Assembly: GCA_905234815.1 (NCBI GenBank)
Contig: CAJOIX010000008.1
Location: 1-42,131 of the forward strand
Reading direction: 5' to 3'
Source: an uncultured Prevotella sp.
Lineage (GTDB): Bacteria; Bacteroidota; Bacteroidia; Bacteroidales; Bacteroidaceae
Length of the DNA stretch: 42,131 nucleotides
The translations under genes and the position numbers were made by a program. Positions 23,573 to 30,597 of this stretch are shown piece after piece (position 1 is the first letter of the stretch; each line of letters starts with the position of its first letter). The notes under the pieces are model-generated. The model was not told the origin of the DNA. It saw only the letters and a program-made list of their open reading frames with translations, and made no database searches.

Positions 23573-24245
23573 ATTGCATTTCGAAATGCTGAAAGTCTTT
23601 GACTGAGCGCCAGTTGCCGCCCCACTGGAATCCGGCTTCCGTGAAGAGTCGGTAGCAGAGATCGCCTTTCGTAATTTTATAGGGAAAGTTTTTCGTCCTG
23701 TCGCAGTATTTCCGTGCGGTAGCAGGCTGTACAAAGCGCGTGCCGTCGGGGCGGTCTTTATAGTAAGGATTGTATAGCGGGTTGATGTCGATGGCCAGTC
23801 CCATTGCGTGTTTGGACAGTTTGGCCGAGCCGGCCACGGGCCGATAGCAGAAGCACGACGTGTTGTTGTTGCGCATTTGCTGCTCATCGTCGGCATTGTA
23901 TTTTTCGGGCAGTTGTATCCGCTCAATGGGGTAGCCGGCATCGTAGAGCGCGCGAAAAATGCGAAGCAGTTTTTCGGCAATGGCTTTGTTGCATACCAGT
24001 TCTCCGGTGCGCACATTTCCTTTGCCGTCGTGGTGGGTAACGCGCAGATAGCGGAGGTCGCTGCGCTGGATGTACGGATTGTCGGTGTATGTTTTTCCCT
24101 GCATGAGCCGCCAGATACTGTCGGGTATGGGTTGTGCGGTGAAGCATGGGTCGGCCGTTCCGCCCGATTTTGGGTAGTTCGTGCCGGCAACAGAGATTCC
24201 CGCCAGTAGCAGCAGAGCGAAGAGGAGACTGCTGAAGATTCGCAT
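23571..24245 (-). CDS. M15 family metallopeptidase (D-Ala-D-Ala carboxypeptidase-like), exported
   Basis: A 224-residue zinc peptidase of the VanY/M15 type, expected to cut the D-Ala ends of peptidoglycan stem peptides. The N-terminus MRIFSSLLFALLLLAGISVA is a signal peptide. The zinc motif SKHAMGLAID (SxHxxGxxxD) is followed near the end by DFQHFEM with the catalytic Glu-region His. I start at 24245: a longer ATG at 24272 overlaps the -7 box TACCTTTG (24270-24277, minus strand), so it would lie upstream of the transcript. The protein ends right after the HFE motif, as in related M15C proteins. Confidence 0.9.
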   Translation of the reverse strand: MRIFSSLLFALLLLAGISVAGTNYPKSGGTADPCFTAQPIPDSIWRLMQGKTYTDNPYIQRSDLRYLRVTHHDGKGNVRTGELVCNKAIAEKLLRIFRALYDAGYPIERIQLPEKYNADDEQQMRNNNTSCFCYRPVAGSAKLSKHAMGLAIDINPLYNPYYKDRPDGTRFVQPATARKYCDRTKNFPYKITKGDLCYRLFTEAGFQWGGNWRSVKDFQHFEMQ

Positions 24246-24269
24246 TTTCTTTTTCTGTTTTTTCAACGA

Positions 24270-24277
24270 CAAAGGTA
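24270..24277 (-). promoter_or_regulatory. -7 promoter element of the M15 peptidase gene
   Basis: TACCTTTG on the minus strand. It ends 24 bp before the ATG at 24245 and excludes the alternative upstream ATG at 24272 as a start. Confidence 0.65.
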
Positions 24278-24369
24278 AATAAAATATCTGGTCGTGGCTT
24301 ATTTGCCCGAAAAAATGTACCTTTGCCCAGGAAAACTCCGTATGGTGGGTTTTCCGTTCATCTGCATCT

Positions 24370-24441
24370 GCCCTGATAGTTAAATGGATATAACAAGGCT
24401 CTCCTAAAGCTTAGTTCCGAGTTCGATTCTCGGTCGGGGTA
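24370..24441 (+). tRNA. tRNA-Arg (anticodon CCT)
   Basis: The acceptor GCCCTGA pairs with TCGGGGT (G-U first pair plus a T-G pair), the anticodon stem AGGCT/AGCTT closes the loop CTCCTAA with anticodon CCT (codon AGG), and the T arm is CCGAG TTCGATT CTCGG. It is 72 nt without CCA. A TACCTTTG box at 24318-24325 is the likely -7 element. This gene lies 109 bp upstream of tetrad array 3. Confidence 0.95.
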
Positions 24442-24474
24442 CTTCCGGGAGTGAACGGCTTTGCCTAACCTGTT

Positions 24475-24499
24475 GCAACTCATCGGGTTGAGTGCTTTT
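24475..24499 (+). terminator. Weak hairpin with T run after tRNA-Arg
   Basis: GC-A-ACTCA and TGAGTGC form a 7-bp stem with one bulged A and a 6-nt loop, followed by TTTT. It is the only terminator-like structure between the tRNA and array 3. Confidence 0.35.
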
Positions 24500-24550
24500 C
24501 AAACAGCAGTTTTACCCAGTTGAGATTCCCCCTCAAAACAGTCGTTTTCT

Positions 24551-24632
24551 AAAAGCTATGCTTTTGGCCTCCAATAGCTATGCTTTTGCGCTCCAAAACC
24601 TATGCTTTTGAAAGGTAAAAGCTATGCTTTTG
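24551..24632. repeat. Tetrad repeat array 3
   Basis: The units are AAAAGCTATGCTTTTG (24551-24566), AATAGCTATGCTTTTG (24573-24588), AAAACCTATGCTTTTG (24595-24610) and AAAAGCTATGCTTTTG (24617-24632), with spacers GCCTCC, CGCTCC and AAAGGT. All four centres are TAT, so all units point the same way. The left flank is TTTTCT. The final TTTTG is positioned as the -33 element of the TonB-dependent receptor promoter. Confidence 0.95.
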
Positions 24633-24659
24633 GAATTTAATAGTTTTTTCGTACCTTCG
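24630..24659 (+). promoter_or_regulatory. Candidate promoter of the TonB-dependent receptor, overlapping array 3
   Basis: TTG (24630-24632, the end of repeat unit 4), 19 bp, TACCTTCG (24652-24659, one mismatch to TAnnTTTG). The predicted start of transcription is about 20 nt before the ATG at 24685. Confidence 0.6.
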
Positions 24660-24684
24660 CGCCCAGATTTTTTTAATTAAAACA

Positions 24685-27189
24685 ATGCGTAAACTATTGT
24701 CTTATTTTTTCCTTCTTTCCGTGTGCTTTTTCGGCTTTACTGAGGCGCTGGCACAGGGGGTGGTTCACGGCCGCGTGCTCGATAAAACCACCAATATGCC
24801 AGTAGAGTTTGTCAACATAGCCGTAAAAAAGTCCGACGGGAAAACTTTTGTGAAGGGCTCGATTACCGATGCAGACGGAAAATTCCGTGTTGAAGATATT
24901 TCCAACGGGTCATATTTACTGGAAGTTACTGCTGTGGGCTATCGCAATGCGCGGCGTCAGTTCTCCATCAACGACCGCAACCAGAGCGCCGGCTATGCCG
25001 CCATCTATATTTCTGAAGACACCCACACGCTCGAAGAGGTGGTGGTCACGGGCCAGAAAGCGGCCATGAAACTGGAGGTGGACCGCAAGTCGTTCGATGT
25101 TTCGCAACTCATCACCAATGCCGGCGATGCCGCTTCCGACTTGCTGGAAAACATCCCTTCGGTGGAAGTGGACAACGATGGCAACATCTCGCTGCGCGGC
25201 AATGAGAGCGTAGAGGTGTGGATCAACGGTAAAGCCAGCGGTCTCACCACCGACAACCGCGCTCAGATTCTGCAGCAGCTGCCTGCCGAGAGCATTGAGC
25301 GGATTGAAATCATCGACAACCCCTCGGCCAAGTTCTCGGCCGAAGGTTCTGCCGGTATCATCAATATCGTTCTGAAAAAAGACCGCAAGGCTGGCTATTT
25401 CGGCTCTGTGCAAGTGGGAACCGATACCCGTCGTGGCGCCAATACCAGTTTCAACTTCAACTACAACTCGTCGAAGTTTGACGGATATTTCAACATTGGC
25501 TATCGCCACCGCGCCAACGAAGGCCGCTCAGAAAGCCAGCAGCAGTATTTCCAGACGGCCACGTACCAGAACTATTGGGGCCGCTCATCGTCTATGGGCA
25601 ACAACCTCTTCACCCGTGCCGGCATCACATGGCACGCCACCGAAAAGGACGACCTCTCGCTGAGCGGAATGATGATGAACGGCGCACACAAAAACTGGGG
25701 CTTCACACCATACCACTACGGCTACATCGACACGCAGAAAGACTATATGCTCATGAGCCGCAGCACGCGCTCCAAGGGCGATATGCAAATGTTCTACGGC
25801 GAACTGAACTACCGCCACAATTTTTCAGAGAAGCATTTCTTCGACATCGTGCTCAATATGAACCGCTGGATGTCGAGCAACGATAACATTTATCAAGACT
25901 CCACGGAGTATTTTCTGCCTGAGGACGATACGACCTACGCCTACCAGTATCGCCCCATGAACATCAGCAATAACCGTGCAGAAGTGAAGTTCGACTACGA
26001 AAATCAAATCACCGAGCACTTGAAGGTCGAGGCTGGCTATCAAGCCAACTTCTCAAAAGAAAACACTCCGCAGCAGATGTTCACTGACGATACCTCGTTC
26101 ACTGGTGAAAACCAAGTGGAAGACCAGCTTTACTTCAACCGCTTCATCTACAAAATGGACACCCACGCGCTCTACACCACTGTGAACTACAACTTTGGAA
26201 AGTTCTCGCTCATGACCGGACTGCGCGGCGAATACTGGAAGGTAAACACCGAGAGCTACACCTATGCGCAAGAGCTCGACCCCTCGCAGCGCGTAGCTCC
26301 GTTCAAGAAAGACTATTTCGAGCTCTTCCCCTCGGTATTCATGTCGTACCAAATCACTCCCAGCGACCAGATACAGCTGAACTATACCCGTCGGTTGCGC
26401 CGACCCTGGGGCGGACAGCTCAACTCGTTCCGCGACACCCGCGATGCCACACGCATCTCGTTTGGTAACCCTCAGCTCACCCCCGAATTCTCCAACTCCT
26501 TCTCGCTCAACTATCTGAAAACCTGGACCGAGCACTCGCTGCTCTTCTCCGTCTATTACCGCCCAACGTCCGATGTGATGCAGCGCATCTCATGGCAAAG
26601 CGCGCAGGATGGAATCATGTACTCCACCACGATGAATGTAGCCAAGAGCCAGAGCTCCGGAGCAGAATTTACACTGAAGAACCGGCTCTTCCGCATACTC
26701 GACCTCACCACCAATGTGAATGCTTATTACTATCGGCTTGATGGCTTCGCCTTCCCGATAGAAGGCCAGATTGTTACAGGCGACGAGCGGCACTCCTTCA
26801 CATGGAACGCCCGACAGACCTGGTCGTTCAAGTTGCCTTACGACATCTCCATGCAGTTCACCGGCAACTTCCGTTCGCGGCAGGCCATCACGCAGGGTTA
26901 TCGCAAGCCTTCCTATGGTCTCGACTTCGGTATGCGCAAGAATTTCTTCAACAAAAAGTTCACACTGGCAGTGAACTGTCGCGATGTGCTGAACTCCCGC
27001 CGCTGGGAAAACTTCACCGAGAGCGACACCTTCTCGCGCCATCAGCTGGATAAGCGCCGCTCGCGCACTTTCCGTTTCACACTAACCTGGAACTTTGGTT
27101 CCAACAAAAAGAAGCAAGAAGGCATCGAGGGCGAGCATGAGGAAGAAAATATGCAGCCAGACTACAACCAGTCGTTCAGCGAAGATTGA
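24685..27189 (+). CDS. TonB-dependent outer-membrane receptor with carboxypeptidase-like N-terminal domain
   Basis: The 834-residue protein has a signal peptide (1-23, ending ALA-Q), a carboxypeptidase-regulatory-like beta-sandwich (about 24-112, VVHGRVLDKTTNMPVEFVNI onward), a plug domain (about 120-230, with SLRGNESVEVWINGKASGL and IERIEIIDNPSAKFSAEGSAG), and a large outer-membrane beta-barrel (240-800). This is the architecture of TonB-dependent receptors of the OMP_b-brl_3 group. It has no adjacent SusD, so it is not a SusCD glycan importer, and the ligand is unknown. The C-terminus ends in an acidic tail and not an aromatic residue. ribD converges on its 3' end with a 21-bp gap. Confidence 0.92.
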   Translation: MRKLLSYFFLLSVCFFGFTEALAQGVVHGRVLDKTTNMPVEFVNIAVKKSDGKTFVKGSITDADGKFRVEDISNGSYLLEVTAVGYRNARRQFSINDRNQSAGYAAIYISEDTHTLEEVVVTGQKAAMKLEVDRKSFDVSQLITNAGDAASDLLENIPSVEVDNDGNISLRGNESVEVWINGKASGLTTDNRAQILQQLPAESIERIEIIDNPSAKFSAEGSAGIINIVLKKDRKAGYFGSVQVGTDTRRGANTSFNFNYNSSKFDGYFNIGYRHRANEGRSESQQQYFQTATYQNYWGRSSSMGNNLFTRAGITWHATEKDDLSLSGMMMNGAHKNWGFTPYHYGYIDTQKDYMLMSRSTRSKGDMQMFYGELNYRHNFSEKHFFDIVLNMNRWMSSNDNIYQDSTEYFLPEDDTTYAYQYRPMNISNNRAEVKFDYENQITEHLKVEAGYQANFSKENTPQQMFTDDTSFTGENQVEDQLYFNRFIYKMDTHALYTTVNYNFGKFSLMTGLRGEYWKVNTESYTYAQELDPSQRVAPFKKDYFELFPSVFMSYQITPSDQIQLNYTRRLRRPWGGQLNSFRDTRDATRISFGNPQLTPEFSNSFSLNYLKTWTEHSLLFSVYYRPTSDVMQRISWQSAQDGIMYSTTMNVAKSQSSGAEFTLKNRLFRILDLTTNVNAYYYRLDGFAFPIEGQIVTGDERHSFTWNARQTWSFKLPYDISMQFTGNFRSRQAITQGYRKPSYGLDFGMRKNFFNKKFTLAVNCRDVLNSRRWENFTESDTFSRHQLDKRRSRTFRFTLTWNFGSNKKKQEGIEGEHEEENMQPDYNQSFSED

Positions 27190-27210
27190 TTCTTTCCCCA
27201 ATACTAACCT

Positions 27211-28161
27211 TTACTCCCTGCGGAGATAGTGCTCGATGGTGTTGCCGTCGAGCATTTTTGTTGATTGGGGAACAAGATTGGCTGGCAGTGCAGGCGCAGG
27301 GGTGCCCTGTCCGACGTGGACGGGAGCCGTTTCTATGCGAATCTCATCATAGAGTCCACGGTCGATGAACGATTGGAGCGTTTGCCGGCCACCCTCAACA
27401 ATGAGCGACTGCAACTGATTCTCAATACAATGGGCCACCACTTCGTCTATAGAGTGCAGCGCCGCAGCTGCGGTTGAGCTGGAAAGAATGAGTTTTTGAG
27501 GTGAGCGCCCGGCCCAATGTCGCACGTTGAGCCGTGGGTGTTCGCGCTCTTCAGTCACCCGTCCCACAAGAATCGCATCTTCTTCGCTGCGCAGTTTATG
27601 GACAAGAATCTGAGTCAGCGGCGTAGAAAAAACTTCGGTATGTCCGTCGCGGTCGAGGAAACCATCGGCCGACTGTGCCCATTTCAGGATGATATAAGGC
27701 CGATGTTGCTCGTGAAAAGTAAAGAATCGGCGATTGAGCCATCTGCATTCCTGCTCCAACACCCCGACAGTGACATCGATGCCAGCATTGCGCAGTCGCT
27801 CGATGCCTTGTCCGCTCACCTTCGAAAACGAGTCAACGCAGCCCACAACAACCCGTCGCACGCCCTTGCTGATGATCAAATCGGCGCAGGGAGGAGTTTT
27901 TCCATAATGGGAACAGGGCTCAAGGCTGACGTAGAGCGTGGCGTCCGAGAGATCAGAGGAGCCGTGAGCCGACTGATTGACTGAGGCAAAGGCATTGACC
28001 TCGGCATGGGCTTCGCCACAACGCACGTGATACCCCTCGCCAATAATTCTGCCGTCCTTCACCAGTACGGCACCAACCATCGGATTGGGACGACTCTCTT
28101 GCCGTCCTCGGGCAGCCAATTGCAAACAGCGCTGCATATATTTTTCGTCGATTGTGCTCAA
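27211..28161 (-). CDS. ribD: Riboflavin biosynthesis protein RibD (deaminase/reductase)
   Basis: RibD carries out two steps of riboflavin synthesis: deamination of the diaminopyrimidine from GTP, then reduction of the ribosyl side chain. The N-terminal zinc deaminase has HAEVNAFAS (His52, Glu54) and PCSHYGKTPPCADLI (Cys83, Cys92). The reductase begins near residue 155 (RPYIILKWAQSADGFLD) and includes LIVEGGRQTLQSFIDRGLYDE. The start codon is TTG at 28161. The first ATG (codon 9) falls inside the conserved DEKYM segment, and no ATG occurs upstream before the in-frame stop. At 316 residues it is somewhat short for RibD. Confidence 0.93.
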   Translation of the reverse strand: MSTIDEKYMQRCLQLAARGRQESRPNPMVGAVLVKDGRIIGEGYHVRCGEAHAEVNAFASVNQSAHGSSDLSDATLYVSLEPCSHYGKTPPCADLIISKGVRRVVVGCVDSFSKVSGQGIERLRNAGIDVTVGVLEQECRWLNRRFFTFHEQHRPYIILKWAQSADGFLDRDGHTEVFSTPLTQILVHKLRSEEDAILVGRVTEEREHPRLNVRHWAGRSPQKLILSSSTAAAALHSIDEVVAHCIENQLQSLIVEGGRQTLQSFIDRGLYDEIRIETAPVHVGQGTPAPALPANLVPQSTKMLDGNTIEHYLRRE

Positions 28162-28163
28162 AA

Positions 28164-28196
28164 AATTATGAATTATGAATTGTGAATTATGAATTG
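28164..28196. repeat. Heptad tandem repeat AATTATG/AATTGTG in the ribD-prmC promoter region
   Basis: The repeat has about 4.7 copies of a 7-bp unit: AATTATG, AATTATG, AATTGTG, AATTATG, AATTG. It fills most of the 55-bp divergent gap. Its TTG at 28180-28182 lies 21 bp upstream of the prmC -7 box and could act as the -33 element. Confidence 0.85.
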
Positions 28197-28211
28197 TTTA
28201 TCGTACTTTTG
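28180..28211 (+). promoter_or_regulatory. Promoter of prmC-recX-comF, probably leaderless
   Basis: TTG (28180-28182), 21 bp, TACTTTTG (28204-28211). Only 5 nt separate the -7 box from the ATG at 28217, so transcription should begin at or beside the start codon. Confidence 0.7.
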
Positions 28212-28216
28212 CACGT

Positions 28217-29089
28217 ATGACGTACAATCAACTTTGGCATCAGTTGACTCCGCCTTACACTGATGGTGAGGCGAAAGCCATCGTGCGACTCGTTTTACAG
28301 CGGGCGTTCGGACTTTCGCTGGCGGATATTCTCTGTGGCAAAGTTAGCGAATTGTCGGAACATGAACAGGATTTTCTTGAAGAAATGATACTCCGCCTAC
28401 AAAAAGGCGAGCCAGTGCAATACGTCTTGGGCGAGGAAGAATTCTGCGGACGGCTGTTCAAAACCGACGCTCGGGCACTGATTCCACGGCCAGAAACTGA
28501 AGAACTCTGCAACAGGATTATACAGACCTGCAACTGTCCGCCTGCCGCCAGCAAACCGCTTGCAGGTTGTTCTCAGCTACCTTTGTCGCTGTTAGATATA
28601 GGAACCGGTACGGGATGTATAGCCATCACGTTGGCCTTGGAACTCGTCGAGGCGCGAGTAACGGCCTGGGATGTTAGTGCTGCTGCTCTTTCGCTTGCCA
28701 AAGAAAATGCTGAGCGTCTGGGGGCAAAGGTTTCTTTTGAACACTGCGATATCCTTTCGACGCAAAGCGATGAGCGGATGTGGGATCTGATTGTGTCGAA
28801 TCCGCCGTATGTTTGCGAGCGAGAGAAGCAGGATATGTTGCCTCATGTGCTTGAACATGAGCCGGCGCTTGCCTTGTTTGTGCCAGACGACGATCCGCTG
28901 CGGTTTTACCGAGCCATCAGCAACTACGCTGCTCAGCACCTGAAGGCTGGCGGACAAATCTGGTTTGAGATCAACGAGGCCTATGCCCAAGAGGTCTGTG
29001 AATTGTTAGAAAAGGCCCATTTCATCGATATATTCATAATAAACGATGGGTTTGATAAGCCCCGATTTGTGAAAGGTCAGCACGCATGA
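28217..29089 (+). CDS. prmC: Release factor N5-glutamine methyltransferase PrmC
   Basis: PrmC methylates the glutamine of the GGQ motif in RF1 and RF2 (the latter is prfB at 10516-11643). The 290-residue protein has the helical N-domain ending GEPVQYVLGEEEFCGRLF, the segment ALIPRPETEELC (87-98), SAM motif I LDIGTGTGCIAITLAL (126-141) and the substrate-binding NPPYV (195-199). Residues about 105-121 form a Cys/Pro-rich insertion (CNCPPAASKPLAGCSQ) between the hinge and motif I, not typical of the family. Its stop overlaps the recX start in ATGA (29086-29089). Confidence 0.95.
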   Translation: MTYNQLWHQLTPPYTDGEAKAIVRLVLQRAFGLSLADILCGKVSELSEHEQDFLEEMILRLQKGEPVQYVLGEEEFCGRLFKTDARALIPRPETEELCNRIIQTCNCPPAASKPLAGCSQLPLSLLDIGTGTGCIAITLALELVEARVTAWDVSAAALSLAKENAERLGAKVSFEHCDILSTQSDERMWDLIVSNPPYVCEREKQDMLPHVLEHEPALALFVPDDDPLRFYRAISNYAAQHLKAGGQIWFEINEAYAQEVCELLEKAHFIDIFIINDGFDKPRFVKGQHA

Positions 29090-29568
29090 AAGAGATGACA
29101 CCCTCGGCAGCCTTAAAGCGGCTTGCATCGCTTTGCGCAAAGCGTGAATACTGCACTGGCGATTTAAACAAAAAACTGCTTCAGTGGGGTATTGACGAAC
29201 AGGACCGAGCTGCAATCATTGCAAAGCTTGTTGAGGCGCAATACGTTGACGATGAGCGTTATGCCCGAATGTTTATTCGCGATAAGATTGAAATGAACGG
29301 TTGGGGCCGCCGAAAGATAGAACAGGCACTTTATGCCAAGCGCATAGATAGCGCTATATCGCGTCCCATTCTCGACGAATATGATGCAGCAAGCTATACC
29401 GAAAAGTTGCTGCCCTTGTTGCGTGGCAAGCTGAAGACGGTAAAAGCAGCGAGCGACTACGAGCGCTACAGCAAACTGATGCGGTTTGCTTTGAGTCGCG
29501 GTTTTGGTTATGATATAGCGCGGCGGTGCATAGAACAATTAGGAATTGAGGCGGCAGACAGCGAATGA
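29086..29568 (+). CDS. recX: Regulatory protein RecX
   Basis: RecX inhibits RecA by binding along its filament. The 160-residue product has the RecX three-helix repeats: CAKREYCTGDLNKKLLQWGI (about 18-37), VEAQYVDDERYARMFIRDKI (about 48-67), and GWGRRKIEQALYAKRI (about 71-86), with a final FALSRGFGYDIARRCI. No recA is in the window; recO at 21793 serves the same pathway. It is coupled by ATGA overlaps to prmC upstream and comF downstream, so the three are one operon. Confidence 0.92.
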   Translation: MKEMTPSAALKRLASLCAKREYCTGDLNKKLLQWGIDEQDRAAIIAKLVEAQYVDDERYARMFIRDKIEMNGWGRRKIEQALYAKRIDSAISRPILDEYDAASYTEKLLPLLRGKLKTVKAASDYERYSKLMRFALSRGFGYDIARRCIEQLGIEAADSE

Positions 29569-30260
29569 TCGGTTTCTTCCAGCGACTTGTAGATTTAGTA
29601 GCCCCGAGGGCTTGTCCTGTATGTGGGCAACGAATGACCACACAGGAGACGGTTTGCTGTGTGAAGTGCTGGCTGGATTTGCCCCGCACGCGGTTTGAAA
29701 ACAATTTTTTTGAGAACGAAACCGCCCAGATGTTCTGGGGGTTGATGCCCGTGGAGAAATGTTACAGTATGTTTCGCTATCAGAGTCACGGGAAATTATC
29801 GCGCATCGTAGAGCAATTTAAATACCACGATCATCCCGAATACTGTCTGGAATTGGGTCGGGTGATGGCTCAAACATTAAAGACAACCGATTTTGCTGCC
29901 GATATAGATGCAGTGATTCCTGTGCCGCTCACCAAGAAACGCTTCCGCAATCGAGGATATAACCAGAGTGAACTCCTGGCCAGAGGGTTTGTTGAGATTA
30001 TTCAGAAGCCCTTGATCTTGGATGCGATTGCGCGGCAGCACTTTCAGCAAAGTCAGACACGCCTGGGCCGTGTTGAGCGACAGGAAAACACCAGCGGCGC
30101 TTTTGTGTTGCGAAAAGGCGAACAGGTGCGTGGCAAACGCGTGTTGTTGATTGACGATGTTATTACCACTGGCGCCACTTTACGGGCTTGTGGAGAACAG
30201 TTGCTTGCAGCCGGAGCCAAAGAACTGAACATCCTTACGCTGGCCATTGCAAAAGTGTAA
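29565..30260 (+). CDS. ComF family protein (phosphoribosyltransferase-like)
   Basis: ComF-like proteins combine an N-terminal zinc finger with a type I phosphoribosyltransferase fold; in naturally competent bacteria they help uptake of transforming DNA. The 231-residue product has the cysteine set C-x2-C...C-x2/3-C (CPVCGQ at 17-22, CCVKC at 31-35), PVPLTKKRFRNRGYNQSELLA at 120-140, and the PRPP-binding loop RVLLIDDVITTGATL at 192-206. Together with the ComEA-like protein at 14164 it hints at competence genes, though both families also occur in non-competent species. Confidence 0.92.
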   Translation: MIGFFQRLVDLVAPRACPVCGQRMTTQETVCCVKCWLDLPRTRFENNFFENETAQMFWGLMPVEKCYSMFRYQSHGKLSRIVEQFKYHDHPEYCLELGRVMAQTLKTTDFAADIDAVIPVPLTKKRFRNRGYNQSELLARGFVEIIQKPLILDAIARQHFQQSQTRLGRVERQENTSGAFVLRKGEQVRGKRVLLIDDVITTGATLRACGEQLLAAGAKELNILTLAIAKV

Positions 30261-30281
30261 TGCCAGAAGTTCACGCTCGAA

Positions 30282-30328
30282 ACAAAAAGAAAGCGCTTGA
30301 GTTTTTCTCTCAAGCGCTTTCTTTTTGT
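30282..30328. terminator. Strong bidirectional terminator after comF
   Basis: A perfect 20-bp inverted repeat (30282-30301 and 30309-30328, core GAAAGCGCTTGAG) with a 7-nt loop, containing T runs on both strands. It ends the prmC-recX-comF operon and would also stop leftward transcription from tRNA-Pro. Confidence 0.9.
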
Positions 30329-30337
30329 CTTTTCTTG

Positions 30338-30376
30338 TCGGGATGAGGCGGCCTTTGGCTCAGAACCCTGCGTCCC
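30338..30376 (-). pseudogene. tRNA-Pro 3'-half remnant
   Basis: On the minus strand these 39 nt align without gaps to the 3' half of the neighbouring tRNA-Pro. GGGACG and the variable region match with few changes, the 12-nt T-loop region is replaced by an unrelated 12-mer, and the final CGCCTCATCCCG plus the 12 downstream bases is identical. With the matching downstream sequence the copies share 24 identical bp (30327-30350 and 30439-30462). The 5' half is absent, so it cannot be a functional tRNA. Confidence 0.75.
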
Positions 30377-30397
30377 TTTTTTTTCGTGTATTTCAAC

Positions 30398-30432
30398 AAA
30401 AAAACAGCAAACTTTGCAGCTTGCTGTTTTTT
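30398..30432 (-). terminator. Terminator after tRNA-Pro
   Basis: AAAAACAGCAA and TTGCTGTTTTTT form a 12-bp stem around a 10-nt loop. The minus strand ends in T residues. It lies 18 bp beyond the tRNA-Pro 3' end. Confidence 0.75.
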
Positions 30433-30449
30433 CTTTTCGTCTTTTCTTG

Positions 30450-30522
30450 TCGGGATGAGGCGACTCGAACGCCCGACCCCTACGTCCCGAACGTAGTGCG
30501 CTACCAACTGCGCTACATCCCG
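30450..30522 (-). tRNA. tRNA-Pro (anticodon CGG)
   Basis: The minus-strand cloverleaf has acceptor CGGGATG/CATCCCG, D arm GCGCAGTTGGTAGCGC, anticodon stem CTACG/CGTAG with loop TTCGGGA (anticodon CGG, codon CCG), and T arm GGGCGTTCGAGTCGCC. It is 73 nt without CCA. Its promoter is TTG (30562-30564), 20 bp, TATCTTTG (30534-30541). Confidence 0.96.
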
Positions 30523-30533
30523 AAAAGCGGCTG

Positions 30534-30564
30534 CAAAGATATAAAAAATGAAACAATGCAGCAA
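30534..30564 (-). promoter_or_regulatory. Promoter of tRNA-Pro
   Basis: On the minus strand: TTG (30562-30564), 20 bp, TATCTTTG (30534-30541). It matches the Bacteroidetes consensus, 12 bp upstream of the mature 5' end. Confidence 0.75.
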
Positions 30565-30597
30565 TAAAATGACGAAAAATGAACTGACAAAGAAGAA

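Noticed and set aside
24685..27189. SusC-type polysaccharide utilisation receptor
   Set aside because: No susD gene or glycan-degrading enzyme is adjacent, and the barrel resembles the OMP_b-brl_3 group.
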